Shown here piece after piece: positions 47,701-58,000 of a stretch of 64,000 nucleotides of DNA. Made by a program: the position numbers and the translations under genes. The notes beneath the pieces were generated by a model. The model had not been told where the DNA came from. It saw only the letters and a list, made by a program, of their open reading frames with translations, and did not search any database. The DNA is from Basidiobolus meristosporus CBS 931.73 (taxonomy: Eukaryota > Basidiobolomycota > Basidiobolomycetes > Basidiobolales > Basidiobolaceae). Location of the stretch: assembly GCA_002104905.1 (NCBI GenBank), contig MCFE01000129.1, positions 96,098-160,097 on the forward strand, given 5' to 3'. Within the stretch, counting starts at the first letter, position 1. Each line of letters starts with the position of its first letter.

Positions 47701-47955
47701 CTATCTTCAGTTGTTGCAGCATTTCCATATTCTGGCTTCTTTAGCTGATAATCTCTCTTTTTGAGACACCGGTCTGATGTGTGTCCTTTCCTCTTGCAGT
47801 AACTGCAAAACAGGTTGCTATTGCCTTTGTAGGGTCTTGGGTACCTCCTTTGTTGATTATCATTGCTTATTAAAGCATTTTCTTCTTCCTTCTTTTTGGT
47901 GCTTAATTTTCTTAATTCTTCATCCAGGAGCCTTCCATATGTTGTAATTATTAAG
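44800..47955 (-). pseudogene. Copia gag-pol relic
   Basis: The frames read in copia order. They comprise the gag zinc knuckle (C-x2-C-x4-H-x4-C, CSYCKRKGHTSDRC), protease (DSGAS), the integrase HHCC region and DDE core (HRRFGH, HSDLCGPM, SDNGGEY, SPQQNGVAE), reverse transcriptase, and an RNase H end (GYSDADWG to ALSTTEVEYMA). Frames break near 46560, 46240, 45770, 45330 and 45060. The polymerase catalytic box reads YVDN instead of YVDD, so a metal-binding Asp is lost. The region is inactive. Confidence 0.93.
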
Positions 47956-48491
47956 TTAGGGTTAGGGGGGGAGACATTCACCAACAGGTGAAATCTTTAT
48001 TTCAGTTGAAACAAAGAAGCCAGCGCTGTGGTGGTGTATAAGTCCAAAGGGCAAAATACGGCCAACACTTCTCAAGTGTGAATGTGTGTGGGGTGTTCAC
48101 TGGGTGCAATAACCTCTGGCAAAAGCTTGCTAGGAATACTGGGTGTTTTGTCTAATCTAATGTGATGGGGGATAAAGCTTGTCAAGGGAAAACTATTGAA
48201 CTACAATCCCCAACTTAGTTGGTGTCTTAACAAAAGTTTATAATGGCTTTGATGTCCTTTGAGATGACAATGTACTAAAGCTTCCAAAGTCAAAACAACT
48301 GTAAACTCCACCAACAGGGACTTGATAAGAATGCAGCTTTGACCAATAGTTACAAAGACTGAAAAGTATCTTTGCCTGTACAAGAACAAACTTGGGAAAA
48401 CAAACAAATATAATAAAATATACCTACTCTGAGTATTCCTCACAAGTAGTGCCTCCAAGGTCAGTTGGCTGTCAGCGCGGTTTCCTGGGAG
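47956..48491 (-). mobile_element. LINE-A-tailed element with an unrelated body
   Basis: It begins with TTAGGGTTAGGG and the LINE-A tail: hairpin TTCACC-AACA-GGTGAA, then AAATCTTTATTTCAGTTGAAAC and AAGAAGCCAGCGCT. After about 85 bp the match ends. The remaining 450 bp match neither LINE nor the SINE by eye and have no convincing frame. The distal end is hidden by the gypsy LTR that starts at 48492. It could be a third passenger family using the LINE-A tail, or an older LINE with a different 3' region. Confidence 0.7.
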
Positions 48492-49099
48492 TGTCGTCAG
48501 GTCTGAGTCAGAAAATAGTGGTAATAGGTAGCAGTGATCTCACTAATCAATAAGTGAGAATATTGGAAGAGGGATGATTTATTTTAAGGGATAGCCTCCC
48601 TTATATACTTTTCTGCTGCTCAAATATTTGCTAGAAAATACTTTCCGGAAGTTTCCAGAAGGTAGTAGACAGCCAATCATGTCATTGAGTATTAAAAATA
48701 GCGCAAATTCTTGGCGGATTGCTCCATGAGACATAGTAGCACTTAGCCAATCAGGTAGTGGTAATATGAAACCTCTGTGTCATGTGGTTGCCTCTTATGG
48801 TAGTAGGATGAGAGGATTGTGAAACCAAGATGGTCACATGACATGGGCACTGTTGGGGTACTTGCCTTATAAGGTAACTATCTTATCTTGGCATCTTGGC
48901 AAGGGATAAGAATAGCTTGTGCAATGGGTTAATAGTGACAAATAGTTTGTCAGGTTGCATAGTAATGATCACATAGACAAAAATAGGAAGTATTGCAAAT
49001 TTGGGATGATAATAATATAGGCGGGGTAATCCTTTTTAGGGAAGTGAACGCATAAGAATGAGCACATCTGCCTGTGGGTGTCACTGTGATCCCACTACA
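48492..49099 (-). repeat. 3' LTR of the gypsy element
   Basis: The segment runs TGT to ACA and adjoins a strong polypurine tract (GAGAGGGGGGTGG on the minus strand, 49101-49113). With no second LTR to compare, the outer edge at 48492 is a best estimate from the TGT start. Confidence 0.65.
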
Positions 49100-49138
49100 T
49101 CCACCCCCCTCTCAGCTTTGAACTCAGGTCAAAGCAAA

Positions 49139-52100
49139 CTAAATGTGATGTGCGAAATTCCGGTGCTTGAATAGCTTAAGTCTGTTTCCTGCCACAGGTG
49201 CTCTCAGCGGTGTTTCATCAAATTCAGACAGGTAGTAGCTTCCATATCCAATCACCTTAGAGATAATATATGGGTCAGACCACTTATTGTCAAATTTGCG
49301 ACTCCACTGCTTGTCTAAAGTGGAATCATAGAGCAGTACTGGATCTCCTTGCAGTAATGGCTTTGGTCTAAGGCTATGTGACTTGTCAAATGGTTCCTTG
49401 TTCTGAAGTCTTGTCTCTTTGAGTTTAGCAGCTGCTTGGGTAATATCAAGTTCATGGTGATCAAGCTGTTTGATGCGTGTAGTCAGTAGTTCTTCTGTAC
49501 TCATTGTAGTCCCCCATTCTAGCATGTTCCAGGATGTTGAGTCAAGCTCTATGGGAAGAACGCAATCGTGTCCATAAAGCAATTTGAATGGAGATAGGCC
49601 TGTGCTGCGTTTTGTAGTGATTCTATCTGCCCAGAGTGCTAGATGAAGTTGTCTAGGCCACTGTAGTGTCATGTTGTTGCAGCTCTTGACTAGGGAGTTA
49701 ACTAAGGGGCCATGGCCCCTTTCAACCATTCCATTGGCCTGTGGGTGATACGTGGTGGTGAAAGCAATATGAATCTTGTACTGTGAGCAGAGTTCCTGGA
49801 TCAAATTTGAAGTCATTTCCCCTCGGTCAGCAACAAACTGGCTGATGCAGCCAAATCTGCATATTATATCTTCAAGAATAAATCTCCATATTGTGTGGCT
49901 TTTGTTATTGGATAGGGCTCAAGCTTCTACCCACCCACTCAGATCATCTCTGGCAACAACAAGGTACTTCTTGGCTCCAGCAGTTGGCATGTGGACCAGG
50001 TCAATGCCAACCTTGTGCCATAGACAAGGTGTGTAGGTTGGATGGAGCGGCTCCTCATATCTCTTGGTTGACCTTCTTTGGCAAATGTCACAAGATTCAA
50101 CAAAGTGTTGGACATCATGATACATATGCTCCCAGTAGTACCTACTGGAAACAACATTGTAAGTGGTGTCTCTGCCTCTATGACCACCGGGTCTTCCTTC
50201 ATGAAGGCTTGACATCATAGTCAGTTGTTCCAGGGGCTCAACTATAACTCTCCTTGGTGTCTGTCCAGGCTTTACTTGTTTGAAGAGGAGGCCATCCTTT
50301 ATGTAGAAATGATGGGCCTTCTTCCTGAGCTTTCTGAAATCATGTGGGCTCATTCCTGGTGGCTTCTCTAAGGTTCTCAGATAGTCTTGAATGGTGTTCC
50401 ACGTAGAGTTGCTGGGCTTCTTCACATGTAGTTATTGGATTTCTGCATCAATTATGTCATCAAAGTCAGGGTCCATATCTTCAGACAACTGTGGTCCCTT
50501 CCTAGAGAGTGCATCGGCCACAACATTTGTCTTGCCAGGGATATGTCTGACCTCAAAGTCAAACATTTTCAGCCATGCCATCCATCAATTTGTGGCATCA
50601 TCAGGTAGGTCAGGCTTGTTGATCATTCCTATAAGTGGCTTAGCATCTGTCTCCAGGATGAAATGTGTCATGTAGAGTTGTGATTTCAGCTTTCTCAGCA
50701 TCTTCACAACTCCTAGTAGCTCTCTCTTAATCTGTGGGTATCTTTGTTCTCTAGGAGAGAAGAGGCAGCTCTCATATCTGCAGGCATAGCGGTTGCCATC
50801 TTCATCATCTTGGCCAAGTAGTGCTCCAGCTCCTGTAGGGCTTGCATCCACTGTCAAGATAGGTGGGCATTCAGTGCTCTGATAGTCAAGAGGTCTCAGA
50901 ACTGGTGGAGATACTAAGGCCTCTTTTAGTAATTGCATGGCTTCTTCTTGCTCTTCTCCCCAGTTAAATGGGGCATTCTTTCTCTGTAGTTGGTAGATTG
51001 GTTCTGCTATCTCAGAAAATCTTGGGATCCAGATCCTAAAGAACCCACAAGCTGCCACAAAGCCACGAGCTTGTGTTAGATTTGTGGGGGTAGGCCAGTT
51101 GCATATTTTTTGTGTCTTGGAGTCTCCGGGTGAACGACCAAAGGTGTTGCATTTTTGTCCAACAATGGATATCTCTGATACACCAAAGCTACTTTTCTCA
51201 CCACTGATGGTGAGTCCAGCTTCTTCAATGGCTCCTAATATGGCATCATTGTCTGATATATGGTCATAGACAAACTTTCTTACTCCAGGCATAACTTCAG
51301 TTGTGTCCAGGAGTTTTGGTCCTTTGATGCCTATGTCATCAACAAAGACAGCAAGTTTCTCAGGTATAAACTGGTAGAGCACATTTACCATGCATCTCTG
51401 GAACTGAGCCACGGAGTTTGTTGCCCCTTGGCTAAGTCTTGTCATTCTTAACAGTCCAAATGGTGTCTGGAGTGCAAACATATCTCTTGATGTCTCATCT
51501 AGGGGGATCTGGTCATATCCTGAGTAGAGATCATATGTTGAGTAGATGGAGTGACCACTAAAGCTTTCTGCAAAGTCATCAATAGACGGAGGTATTGCGG
51601 CATCTCTGATGGTGACAGCATTTGCAGGTTGCATGTCTTGAATGAATCAGAGCTTCCCATTCTTCTTTTTGGTCACAAACCATCTGTTAGCAAAAGGTCC
51701 ATGGCAAGGTTCTAGGATACCAGCTTCAATCTTCTTCTTAAGTAGGTCATGCACATCAGCTTGGAGTCCTCTAGGTAGTGGGTAAGGCTTAAATGACCAG
51801 GGTGTGTGGGGCACTGTATGAATCTTGATAGGTTTTTCAACCGATGTCTTTAAGAGTCCCATCTCCTTGTCATTAGACTTGTTCCGTTGGATAGTGCCAC
51901 ATTGAGCCATGAGTGCCAAATGATGCCATAGTGTGCCAGAGAGGCCAATTGAGCCTCTACCTGGCCACAGGGTGTGAAACATAGCTCCGCATCTTCATGC
52001 AAGGCAGCCCCTGTGTTTCACCCATTGTGTTGGAGAAAATCCATTTTTTGACCTTTTTTTTTGGATCAATGTTGTGCAGGATATGTTAGAGCACAAGCAG

Positions 52101-54600
52101 ATTGAAGATATGCATCTGGTACTCAATACCCATGGCACTCTGAATCTAGCTCCTGTAGCTTGTATCATGTCACAAAAATGAATGGCACTATCTTGGTCCA
52201 CTGGTACTATCTGGCACTATAAGTGCTTTGTATAGATCTTACTTTAGGGCTAATATTTAAATATAGTGCCAGATAGTACCAGTGGACCAAGATAGTGCCA
52301 TTCATTTTTGTGACATGAGACAAGCTACTGGAGCTAGATTCAGAGTGCCATGGGTATTGAGTACCAGATGCATATCCTCAGCTCTCCTGTGCTCTTACAC
52401 ATCCTGAGCTACATTGATCCACAAAAAAAGGTCAAAAAATGGATTTTCTCCTGCGCAATGGGTGAAACACAGGGGCTGCTTTACATGAAGATGCAGAGCT
52501 ATGTTTCACACTCTGTGGCCAAGTGTAGGCTCACTTGACCTCTCTGGCACACTATGGCATCATTTGGCACTCATGGCTCAATGTGGCACTATCCAACGGA
52601 ACAAGTCTATTATATGAGAAAACCTTATCATGCCTTTTCAGGGTTTCTTCAAATAGTAAGATCTCCTCCGGTGTTAGGTTTCCATCACCAATGGTAAGTT
52701 GCTTAAGTCTCTCAGGTGTAAGTCGTATATCTTCTGGTGTTCCTTCTGGTGATCTGATGTAATCAGCAGGTTGAGATCCATCAGTTAAAGGCGTAAGTGA
52801 TGGTCTAATCTTCTGTTCCACTGTCTTGTACTTTGTGCAAACCATAGCTGTCTGCTCTTGTATACCTAATGAGCAGCTCCAACTGTTAGGGTGTATACTG
52901 TCAGGCTCCTCATCTTCTTCTATAACAAGATGTGTCTTCTGGCAAGCGGTATGTGTCCTCTTATTGTTGGGTGTTACCCCACAGAATGTTGACTGTAGTC
53001 CTGGGTTGGATTCTTGTATAGTGTACCACACTGACCCATCAGAATAGTTGGTAGTTGTAGCCTTAGTACTGGTCTCCCATGGTCTGCCTAACAGCAGGTC
53101 AAAGTTTGCCTTCTGGCATATAAAGAGGGGAAGCCAGACCTTGATTCCTTGTACCTCAATAGGGAACTTGTGCACTACACCATAGGGTGGGCTAGATCCT
53201 GAGTTTGCATCAGTCATGTTCCATCCAATATCTCTATCAACAGGCAGTAGCTCCTTGCTTCTAAGTGTCTTCCAGAAGTCTAGCGGCATAACACAAATCT
53301 CTGAACCACTGTCAATATGGCAGTCAACAAGGTCATCATATATATACCCTTTCACCACAGCAGTTGCAACTGAGTAAAAGGTCTTATATTTGGTAGCGTT
53401 GTCGCCCTTTTTGTGGTCTTCATGGTTTGTCTGGATTATATGGGTGTCCATATGTTCAACAGCCTGTCTTCTTGTTCTAAGCTGCTCATCAAAGGTCTTC
53501 CTAACAGATGGTGATACACTCATGATTTCTCCAACTGACAAAGTGAGGTTCTGCTTCAGCAGTTTCTCAGTAATCAATTGGGGGCTTGAGTAGCCTGCTA
53601 TCTTTGAGGTCATCTGAAAGTGAGGTAATGGGTCTTGGGTAGGCAGTGTTCCAGGCCTCTTGTCAATAATAACCTCAGGCTCTTCAAATTGTGGTCTTCT
53701 AAGGATGGGTTTGACAGGTTCTTCAGGAAGGTGTCTCTTAGTAGCAAAGGTGTCTACTTTGTATTTTCTGTTGTCAGGGCTGTTTGGACTCACTGTATGA
53801 GTCTCAATAGGGGCATCAACAGTAATCTTTCTAGTTGCTCAGTCAGACTTCTGGAAAAGGGCTCTCATTCCACCTCTTTGGAAATTAGTGGGAATCCTTT
53901 TTCCTTCCTTATCAGCAAGCATTCCATCAGCATCAAACTGTACTGCTCCTTCTCTAAGTAGCTGGCTAAGCTCTGAGCATTCTCGTCTGGCATGCTGAGT
54001 AGAGTCACACCAAATGCAGTGTCTAGGCAAAGCTCTTTGGCCCTCAGTAGCTACCTCAGCTGAGCCGTTAATCCTGAGGGCTAGCTTTTGTAGCTGTTCG
54101 GCAAGTTGGTCAATTCTGTTGGTAGTGTAGGTCTGATTGTCAGCAACAGCACTCTTTAGCTCCTTGGTTGGCTGGTCTGGCAGATTAGATGTCAGGAGTC
54201 TCATAAAGGTAGAAGTTTGCTTTGCCTCTATGAGTACACGTTTCAACTCTGCAAAGCAAGGAATGCCAGACTTGTCATCCTTGGCTGCATGTAGGTCAAC
54301 TTTCCTTGCCAATTCCTGGGGAAGCCCTTGTGCAAGGTAAAGTGTCATGGTAAACTCAGTTATCACCTAGGACTCTAGGAGTGGCTAGGCCATATCTTCA
54401 TATTGTTGAATGAACTCTTCAATTGGTAGCTTGGAGAGTCCCATCCTTCCAAAGTGTCTGAGGTCTTCAATTCCATAGTATATCTGGGGTCTGCCATACT
54501 TGGTCTGTATGTAGGTCTTCATTAAGGTCCAGTCAGTCAGAATGTCTCCTTGTCTGAGGAGCTTGGTAGTAATATCATCAGTGCAGTAGTAGGGGAAGTC
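49139..54600 (-). pseudogene. Gypsy gag-pol relic with CGA-to-TGA decay
   Basis: In order on the minus strand: gag (54600 to about 53840, with a zinc knuckle-like CIWCDSTQHARREC), protease (DSGSE), reverse transcriptase (YDLYSGYDQ, then VFVDDIG), RNase H (LTVDASPTGAG), the integrase zinc region (HRGRD to SCDICQRRS) and the integrase core ending HPQANGMVERGHG. The long frame is broken mainly by in-frame TGA (near 53840, 51645, 50584 and 49926). At several of these the family normally has Arg, so CGA-to-TGA change at CpG is the likely cause. The transposon at 51876-52607 also splits it. It cannot make an intact polyprotein. Confidence 0.92.
51876..52607. mobile_element. 732-bp palindromic MITE (Tc1/mariner-like, TA target) inside gypsy pol
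   Basis: The two halves are inverted copies of each other: GACTTGTTCCGTTGGATAGT at the left matches the complement at the right, and pairing continues nearly to the centre (about 52230). TA flanks both ends (51874-51875 and 52608-52609). Removing the element and one TA rejoins the gypsy frame exactly, which fixes the boundaries. It has no coding capacity, so it depends on a transposase elsewhere. The arms differ at scattered sites and by a few small gaps. Confidence 0.92.
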
Positions 54601-55166
54601 TTAGGGGGGGAGACAGTCACCAACAGGTGAAATCTTTATTTCAGTTGAAACAAAGAAGCCAGCGCTACTGTTGTAGCTTTGATACAAGAGTGTGTAGCTG
54701 AGGGGAATTTGTAGGTAAGTTAATAAGAAGTGATGATAGTTCTTCAGTGCTCAAGACACTGTTCAGTGGGAAGGGGGGTAGCAAGAGAGGTAAGAATGAC
54801 TTGTGAACAACATTAATGAGGGGAATGTGATAAGGGTTAGGGGAGGGAAAGTCACCAAGGTAGGTGAAATCTTAGGGTTAGGTTTAGGGGGGGAGACAGT
54901 CACCAACAGGTGAAATCTTTATTTCAGTTGAAACAAAGAAGCCAGCGCTACTGTTGTAGCTTTGATACAAGAGTGTGTAGCTGAGGGGAATTTGTAGGTA
55001 AGTTAATAAGAAGTGATGATAGTTCTTCAGTGCTCAAGACACTGTTCAGTGGGAAGGGGGGTAGCAAGAGAGGTAAGAATGACTTGTGAACAACATTAAT
55101 GAGGGGAATGTGATAAGGGTTAGGGGAGGGAAAGTCACCAAGGTAGGTGAAATCTTAGGGTTAGGT
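54601..55166 (-). repeat. 283-bp composite unit, two tandem copies
   Basis: Units at 54601-54883 and 54884-55166 look identical. Each holds TTAGGG plus 236 bp of LINE-A 3' end, then TTAGGGGAGGG with a LINE-B tail cut to 35 bp (hairpin TCACC-AAGGTA-GGTGA), then TTAGGGTTAGG. The following full-size LINE-A at 55167 starts with the same 236 bp. The unit thus records two insertions and two telomere repairs, then was duplicated as a block. Confidence 0.93.
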
Positions 55167-55230
55167 TTAGGGGGGGAGACAGTCACCAACAGGTGAAATC
55201 TTTATTTCAGTTGAAACAAAGAAGCCAGCG
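55167..55230 (-). other. LINE-A 3' tail with hairpin and telomere junction
   Basis: Read on the minus strand, AGAAGCC-type spacing leads to AAATAAAGATTTCACC, a 4-nt loop, GGTGACTGTCT, seven C, then TAA of the telomeric complement. The hairpin stem is TCACC/GGTGA. The same tail, with different loops, ends every LINE and SINE copy here. Confidence 0.9.
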
Positions 55231-58000
55231 CTACTGTTGTAGCTTTGATACAAGAGTGTGTAGCTGAGGGGAATTTGTAGGTAAGTTAATAAGAAGTGAT
55301 GATAGTTCTTCAGTGCTCAAGACACTGTTCAGTGGGAAGGGGGGTAGCAAGAGAGGTAAGAATGACTTGTGAACAACATTAATGAGGGGAATGTGATAAG
55401 GATTGATATTCATCATAAAGGGAGTGTGCTGCTGCAGATATTGCTGCCAAAGGTCTGTCAAGTACTTCAGGTAGGCCAGCTTGGGTTTTTCTGACTGCTG
55501 AATATAGTGAGCAAACTTCTTGACTTCAGGATCACCAAGTATAGTTCTCCAGCAGGAGCCAGGTGTAGTGTGGTGTGTTCTCTTCCAGGTCTTAATCAGT
55601 GGGTTGTTGCAGATGTGAAGTCTGAGGTATAATCTGGTTCTAAGGTAGAGAAGTCTGATCTTATAGGGCATAAACCCAAAAGCACCAAGAATAGCATGTC
55701 TGTAGGGGCATTCAGGCAAATGAGGCACCAAGGAGGTAATGCACCATACTGCAAACTTGTCAAGCTTAGTGCAGTCTCTAAAAGTAAGAGAGAGAAGTGG
55801 TAAGCCAAATTCCAGGACAGGGAAGACAAACTGCTTGAGTAGAAGGAGGCAGCTGGGAGCTGAAGTTGTAGGAGGAGTAACAGCCAGTAGCTTGTGGAGT
55901 GCCTGTCTTGCTAGGATAATTCTCTTCTTCAGGTGTGCTCCAGAGTCTAGTCCAGTAGGAAGGAAAGGAAAGCCAGGATATGTAGCAGAAACCTGAGCAG
56001 GTAGAGTGGAGTTCTCCAAGTTGATGGGAGAGCCCAAAGGTACTGTCTTTGCAATGGAAAGCTGGAGATTATTCTTCTGCAGATACTGGTGGATGGTCTG
56101 GGAGTCTTCTTGCACACTGGAGGAGGATATTCTGATGTCATCAGCAAAGAGAGTAACCAGGCAGTCAGCTGAGAGTCTTGGGAAATCATTCAGGAAGATG
56201 GCAAACAGTATAGGACCAAGCACAGAGCCTTGAACCACTCCATTAGGAACTGAGAACACAGCTGATTGCTCACTTGGGTGCAGAATTCTTGCTTGTGGAT
56301 CCAGAAACAGAGACCTGACAAGGAGGGTGAGAGAGGTACTGGAGAAGCATTGCAACTTGGACCAAAGCAGATTTCTGTCAACTGAATCAAAGGCCTTAGT
56401 AATATCAAACAGAACAGAGGGATACTTGCACTGGAGAGAGTGATCTTGGCTAAGTATGACAGCATATTCCCAAGGAGAGGCCAGGAACAAAGCCAAACTG
56501 TGCAGGATGAAACTTGAGGGAGTCAGAGTAGAGCTCCTGAGCAAGCAGAAGCTCAAACACCTTTCTGCAGGTGGGCAGCAGAGATATTGGCCTGTAGGAG
56601 CTAGGATCCAGGTGCTTTCCTTTACCCTTGTACAGTGGCAGAACATTTGCAAAGGACCATTCCTCAGGAGTAGAAAGCTGGGCTGAGCATTGCTGAAACA
56701 GTGGAAGCAGAAGTGCAGACATGGCCTTGGTACTAGTCTTCAGAAGCTCATAGGAGATTGTGTCCACACCTGGAGCAGTATAGTTGGGAAGCCTCTTGAG
56801 CACATTATGGATTCTCCTTTGATCAAGTGCAAGTGGGTTGGGCAGAGTCTTGAAGTCAGAATGAAAGCCAGGAGTTGAGTACTGCTTTGTAGAGAAGAAG
56901 ATGTTAGCCAGTTGTTCTGTTGAAGGTAACTTCCTGGAAGAGGGCCTCATTGCCCTGTAGAGTCTTGATACTGTTCTTGTTATAGAGTTGGAAGATTGCA
57001 GAGGCAAAGAACTCATAATATGATCCCAGAGCTGAGTATGCAGAGTGTGGTGAATTGCCTTGGAGTGGTGTATTGCTGTCAGGAGGAGTTTCTCTGTTTT
57101 TGGGTTAGGGAAACTCAGGTAGCTTTGTTGCAGGGCTGAAACAATGGATTCCCATTTTCTTGAGGTAACAGCAGTAGTCTTGCATGGCAGTGAGAGGGAG
57201 GCAGACACCAGAATCAGATGCTTCACAAAGAGCCAGGCATAGTTGAGATCATCTGGCAGAGAAAGTAGCAAACTGGCAAGCTTCAAGTAGTTCCCAAAGT
57301 CTTTCTTCTGATTCTTGGTAGCTTTGTGGGTGAGCACAGTAAGTTTTGGCAGCTTCTTCTTCACAACTGGTTGCATAGAAAGGGACCAGGCTGGGTGGTC
57401 AGAGGCTCTCAAGGATCCTAGCTCAGCTCCAGAGAATTGCTTAACTTCATTCACAAAGTAGAGGGCAGCAGCAGAAGGGCAGATCCAGTCAACACATCTT
57501 TTCTCAGATTGAGCACCTAGTGCTAGCAGGTGGCTTTCTCTCAGGAAGTTCAGTAGGAATGTAGACCTTGGCTTCATTCTTGCAGTCAGAGTAGTCTTGT
57601 TCTCAGGATGGGGAATGTTGAGATCTCCAAGCAAGATAACAGGTGTTGATATAGATTGTTGGTATTGCTGAACTTTCTGGCATATAACTTGCACTTCCTG
57701 AAGGGCAAGACTTGGAGGCAGATAGCAGAGCACCAGACTGATAGTTGGCAACTGAAGAGCAGCACAGTAAGGGGAGTAAAGAGGAACACAGAGCTGAGGA
57801 GTATTGATGGTAGAAGAGATGAAGCAGATAGAGGAGGTATTCTTTGTTCTAGGAGTAGAAAAGCAATATAGATTAGTCAAAAGTATAGAGGGTAGCTGAA
57901 CATCAATCAAACACAGGAGGGAAAATCTTGAAAGAAGTCTCTCTAGAGTTGGTCTTGATGGCTGTATGCTGTTGCAGTTAAGCAACAGAACTTCAGGTAG
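55231..58000 (-). pseudogene. LINE-A ORF2: APE endonuclease and reverse transcriptase, one frameshift
   Basis: About 922 codons if the frameshift is ignored. The N-terminus begins NCNSI, the first block of APE-type endonucleases, followed by GDLNIPHPE and SDH, which carry catalytic residues. The reverse transcriptase has FDITKAFDSVD (motif A), NGVVQGSVLGP (motif B) and FADD (motif C). No RNase H or CCHC knuckle is visible after it. A run of three G at 56469-56471 (minus strand) has one base more than LINE-B at the same place and shifts the frame between the QFGF block and motif A. There are no other breaks. Translation would start by passing the UGA at 58001-58003. Confidence 0.92.

Larger units (their letters stand above)
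44184..47955 (-). mobile_element. Copia retrotransposon, 5'-truncated at a healed chromosome end
   Basis: A 3' LTR (44184-44530) is followed by copia pol on the minus strand, running to a sudden stop in gag at 47955, where TTAGGGTTAGGG begins. The 5' LTR and N-terminal gag are missing. The LTR is related to the pair at 4652-7962 (same TGTT start, ACAACA end and long shared blocks). The structure is what a break inside the element followed by telomere addition would leave. Confidence 0.88.
48492..54600 (-). mobile_element. Ty3/gypsy retrotransposon, 5'-truncated at a second healed end
   Basis: A 3' LTR (48492-49099) is followed by pol and gag on the minus strand. Gag stops inside a codon run at 54600, where TTAGGG plus a LINE-A tail begins. 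The 5' LTR is missing. The element carries a nested palindromic transposon (51876-52607). Confidence 0.85.

Noticed and set aside
53839-53841. UGA between gypsy gag and protease as programmed readthrough
   Set aside because: The next codon is GCA, and three similar TGA stops occur elsewhere in the same relic, so decay of CGA explains it better.
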